Shown: positions 62,943-64,000 of the stretch, in pieces | How positions within the stretch are numbered: the stretch's first letter is position 1 | Layout: every line of letters begins with the position of its first letter | Source of the DNA: XYD12-FULL-36-8 sp964391015 | GTDB lineage: Bacteria; Bacteroidota; Ignavibacteria; Ignavibacteriales; Ignavibacteriaceae | Direction of reading: 5' to 3' | Assembly (NCBI GenBank): GCA_964391015.1 | Contig: CAYMKU010000005.1 | Span: 1 to 64,000, forward strand | Length of the DNA: 64,000 bases | Made by a program: the position numbers and the translations under genes | Notes under the pieces: generated by a model | The model's database searches: none | What the model saw: only the letters and a program-made list of their open reading frames with translations | Told to the model about the DNA's origin: nothing

Positions 62943-63791
62943 TTGAGTATAATAGAAGCAATAGTTTTAGGAGTAGTTCAAGGGGTAACAGAGTTTCTTC
63001 CTATAAGCAGTACAGGGCATGTTACTCTGGTTGGAAAGTTGATGAATCTAATTTCGGAGGAAAACCCAGAAAAATGGACCGCTTTTCTTGCAATTATTCA
63101 ACTGGGGACTTTGTTAGCGGTTCTAATTTACTTTTGGAAAGACATAACAGGTATTATTAAAGATTTTTTATTGGAAAATATAAGTAGTAGAAAAAAATTT
63201 AGGGAACAATCACAAAACTCAAAATTAGGTTGGCTGATAATTGTTGGCTCAGTTCCAATTTTCACCCTTGGACTTTTATTGAAAAAATTAATTGAGGGAC
63301 CATTAACTAAAAACTTATATGTTATTACCGGCAGTCTTTTGCTGTTCGCAATTATTTTGGCGGTTGCAGAAAAAGCCGCATCATTCAAAAAGGGAATGAA
63401 AGACATTTCAATACGCGATTCTTTGCTAATCGGAATTGCACAGGTGTTTTCACTGATTCCAGGCTCATCAAGGTCGGGAGTTACTATTACAGGCGGTTTG
63501 TTTACAGGGTTGAATAGGGAAACAGCAGCCCGCTTTTCTTTTTTGTTGAGTATTCCTGCTGTTTTTGCCAGTGGTTTGTTTCAACTATATGAAGCATTGA
63601 GTTATCTGGATAGTTCTATGATCATAAATTTAATTGTAGCTACAATTTTTTCGGCAGCCAGCGGTTATTTGGCTATAGATTTCCTTCTTAGATATTTACG
63701 AAAGTCCAGCACATTTATTTTTATCTATTATAGATTTGCACTTGGAATATTAATTTTTATTTTACTTTTTACAAATATTATTAAACCCTAG
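62943..63791 (+). CDS. uppP: undecaprenyl-diphosphatase UppP (BacA)
   Basis: Integral membrane phosphatase that recycles undecaprenyl diphosphate to the monophosphate carrier for peptidoglycan and other polymers. 282 residues, about eight hydrophobic segments. Both signature blocks are present: VQGVTEFLPISSTGH at residues 12-26 with the catalytic Glu, and PGSSRSGVTITGGL near residue 178. It starts with TTG at 62943, supported by AGGAG 6-7 bases upstream and by the family N-terminus (IEAIVLGVVQG). It lies 9 bases after the barrel gene and 8 bases before the cyclophilin gene. Confidence 0.95.
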   Translation: MSIIEAIVLGVVQGVTEFLPISSTGHVTLVGKLMNLISEENPEKWTAFLAIIQLGTLLAVLIYFWKDITGIIKDFLLENISSRKKFREQSQNSKLGWLIIVGSVPIFTLGLLLKKLIEGPLTKNLYVITGSLLLFAIILAVAEKAASFKKGMKDISIRDSLLIGIAQVFSLIPGSSRSGVTITGGLFTGLNRETAARFSFLLSIPAVFASGLFQLYEALSYLDSSMIINLIVATIFSAASGYLAIDFLLRYLRKSSTFIFIYYRFALGILIFILLFTNIIKP

Positions 63792-63799
63792 GAGGAAAA

Positions 63800-64000
63800 A
63801 TGCGCTTAGCTCTTATTTTATTTTCGTTTTCATTAATAGTTTGCAGTGGATTGCAAGCTAACAATAAAAATTTAAATACATCCAACAACGATCAAAAGGA
63901 AACTACTAAGATGATAGAACTTAAAAAGGATACAATTACAATTGCAGTAATTAAAACTAACATGGGCACAATAGAGTTAGAGCTCTTTGCAGCCAAAGCA
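63800..64000 (+). CDS. peptidyl-prolyl cis-trans isomerase (cyclophilin type), 5' part only
   Basis: The first 67 residues of a protein that runs off the window. A signal sequence (LALILFSFSLIVCSG) and a low-complexity linker (residues 20-38) precede IAVIKTNMGTIELELFAAKA, the opening strand of bacterial cyclophilins (VxxxTxxGxIxxELF). AGGAGG 6 bases before the ATG gives a strong start. The Cys in LIVC could be a lipidation site, though Val at -1 is not usual. Cyclophilins assist folding of proline-containing proteins, here probably in the periplasm. Confidence 0.8.
   Translation, partial: MRLALILFSFSLIVCSGLQANNKNLNTSNNDQKETTKMIELKKDTITIAVIKTNMGTIELELFAAKA

Noticed and set aside
1..64000. tRNA, rRNA, CRISPR arrays, IS elements or prophage
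   Set aside because: Read on both strands by eye, I found no cloverleaf-like T-arm signatures, no regularly spaced direct repeats and no transposase or phage protein among the frames; a tRNAscan and ISfinder run would settle this.

Overview
This 64 kb window reads as a chromosomal segment of an AT-rich, Gram-negative member of the Bacteroidota/Ignavibacteriota group; an Ignavibacteria-like anaerobe is the best guess. Support: two secreted proteins carry the NxPNPFNP type IX secretion sorting signature common in that lineage; there are LolA, outer-membrane beta-barrels, heptose (HldD) and heptosyltransferase genes; and many small families usual in Bacteroidota (DUF4139, DUF4126, DUF2723, probable DUF5362 and DUF6498). 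I saw no rRNA, tRNA, CRISPR array, IS element or phage gene. The taxonomic placement is inference.

Layout. 1-15.7 kb is mixed housekeeping: hemL (cut by the window edge), an outer-membrane protein, metH, hldD, a very acidic small protein, a Nudix hydrolase, an alpha/alpha-toroid protein, an ATP-grasp ligase, a fused ADP-forming acyl-CoA synthetase, a PLP decarboxylase and an MFS transporter.

16.35-32.9 kb is a self-contained [NiFe]-hydrogenase island and the most interesting part. The structural operon holds an HdrA-like flavoprotein, a QmoC-like protein (HdrC ferredoxin domain fused to a heme-b-type membrane domain), a second HdrA-like flavoprotein, and MvhD, MvhG and MvhA. There is no HdrB. 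The two HdrA paralogues look degenerate in complementary places: the first lost the N-terminal cysteines and has no C-terminal ferredoxin, while the second lost the central cysteines and inserted ferredoxin. They probably form an obligate heterodimer, like QmoA/QmoB. The inferred machine is a cytoplasmic-type hydrogenase wired through MvhD and paired HdrA flavoproteins to a quinone-reactive membrane anchor. It would serve as an H2:quinone oxidoreductase, possibly with flavin-based bifurcation or confurcation. After a strong terminator come a maturation protease and then, on the opposite strand, a histidine kinase with a RegB-like GGxxNPF quinone-sensing motif, a receiver-only response regulator and a His-rich nickel/cobalt permease. 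The complete maturation operon hypA-hypB-hypF-hypC-hypD-hypE closes the island.

33-47 kb holds AlkD, a periplasmic GH13 amylase, a type IX cargo protein followed by a decayed 3' fragment of another secreted protein, several small membrane or secreted proteins, a cytochrome c lipoprotein, PAP2, rhomboid and a Tat-type D-aminoacylase-like amidohydrolase. 47-64 kb holds a pseudouridine synthase, a DUF2723 glycosyltransferase-like protein, a GT9 heptosyltransferase, a LOG protein, L-2-hydroxyglutarate oxidase, a FISUMP protein with an internal type IX-like domain bracketed by palindromic repeats, a transaldolase/phosphoglucose isomerase fusion, a CBS protein, a beta-CASP hydrolase, and an envelope block (LolA, YbhN-like, outer-membrane protein, UppP) ending in a truncated cyclophilin.
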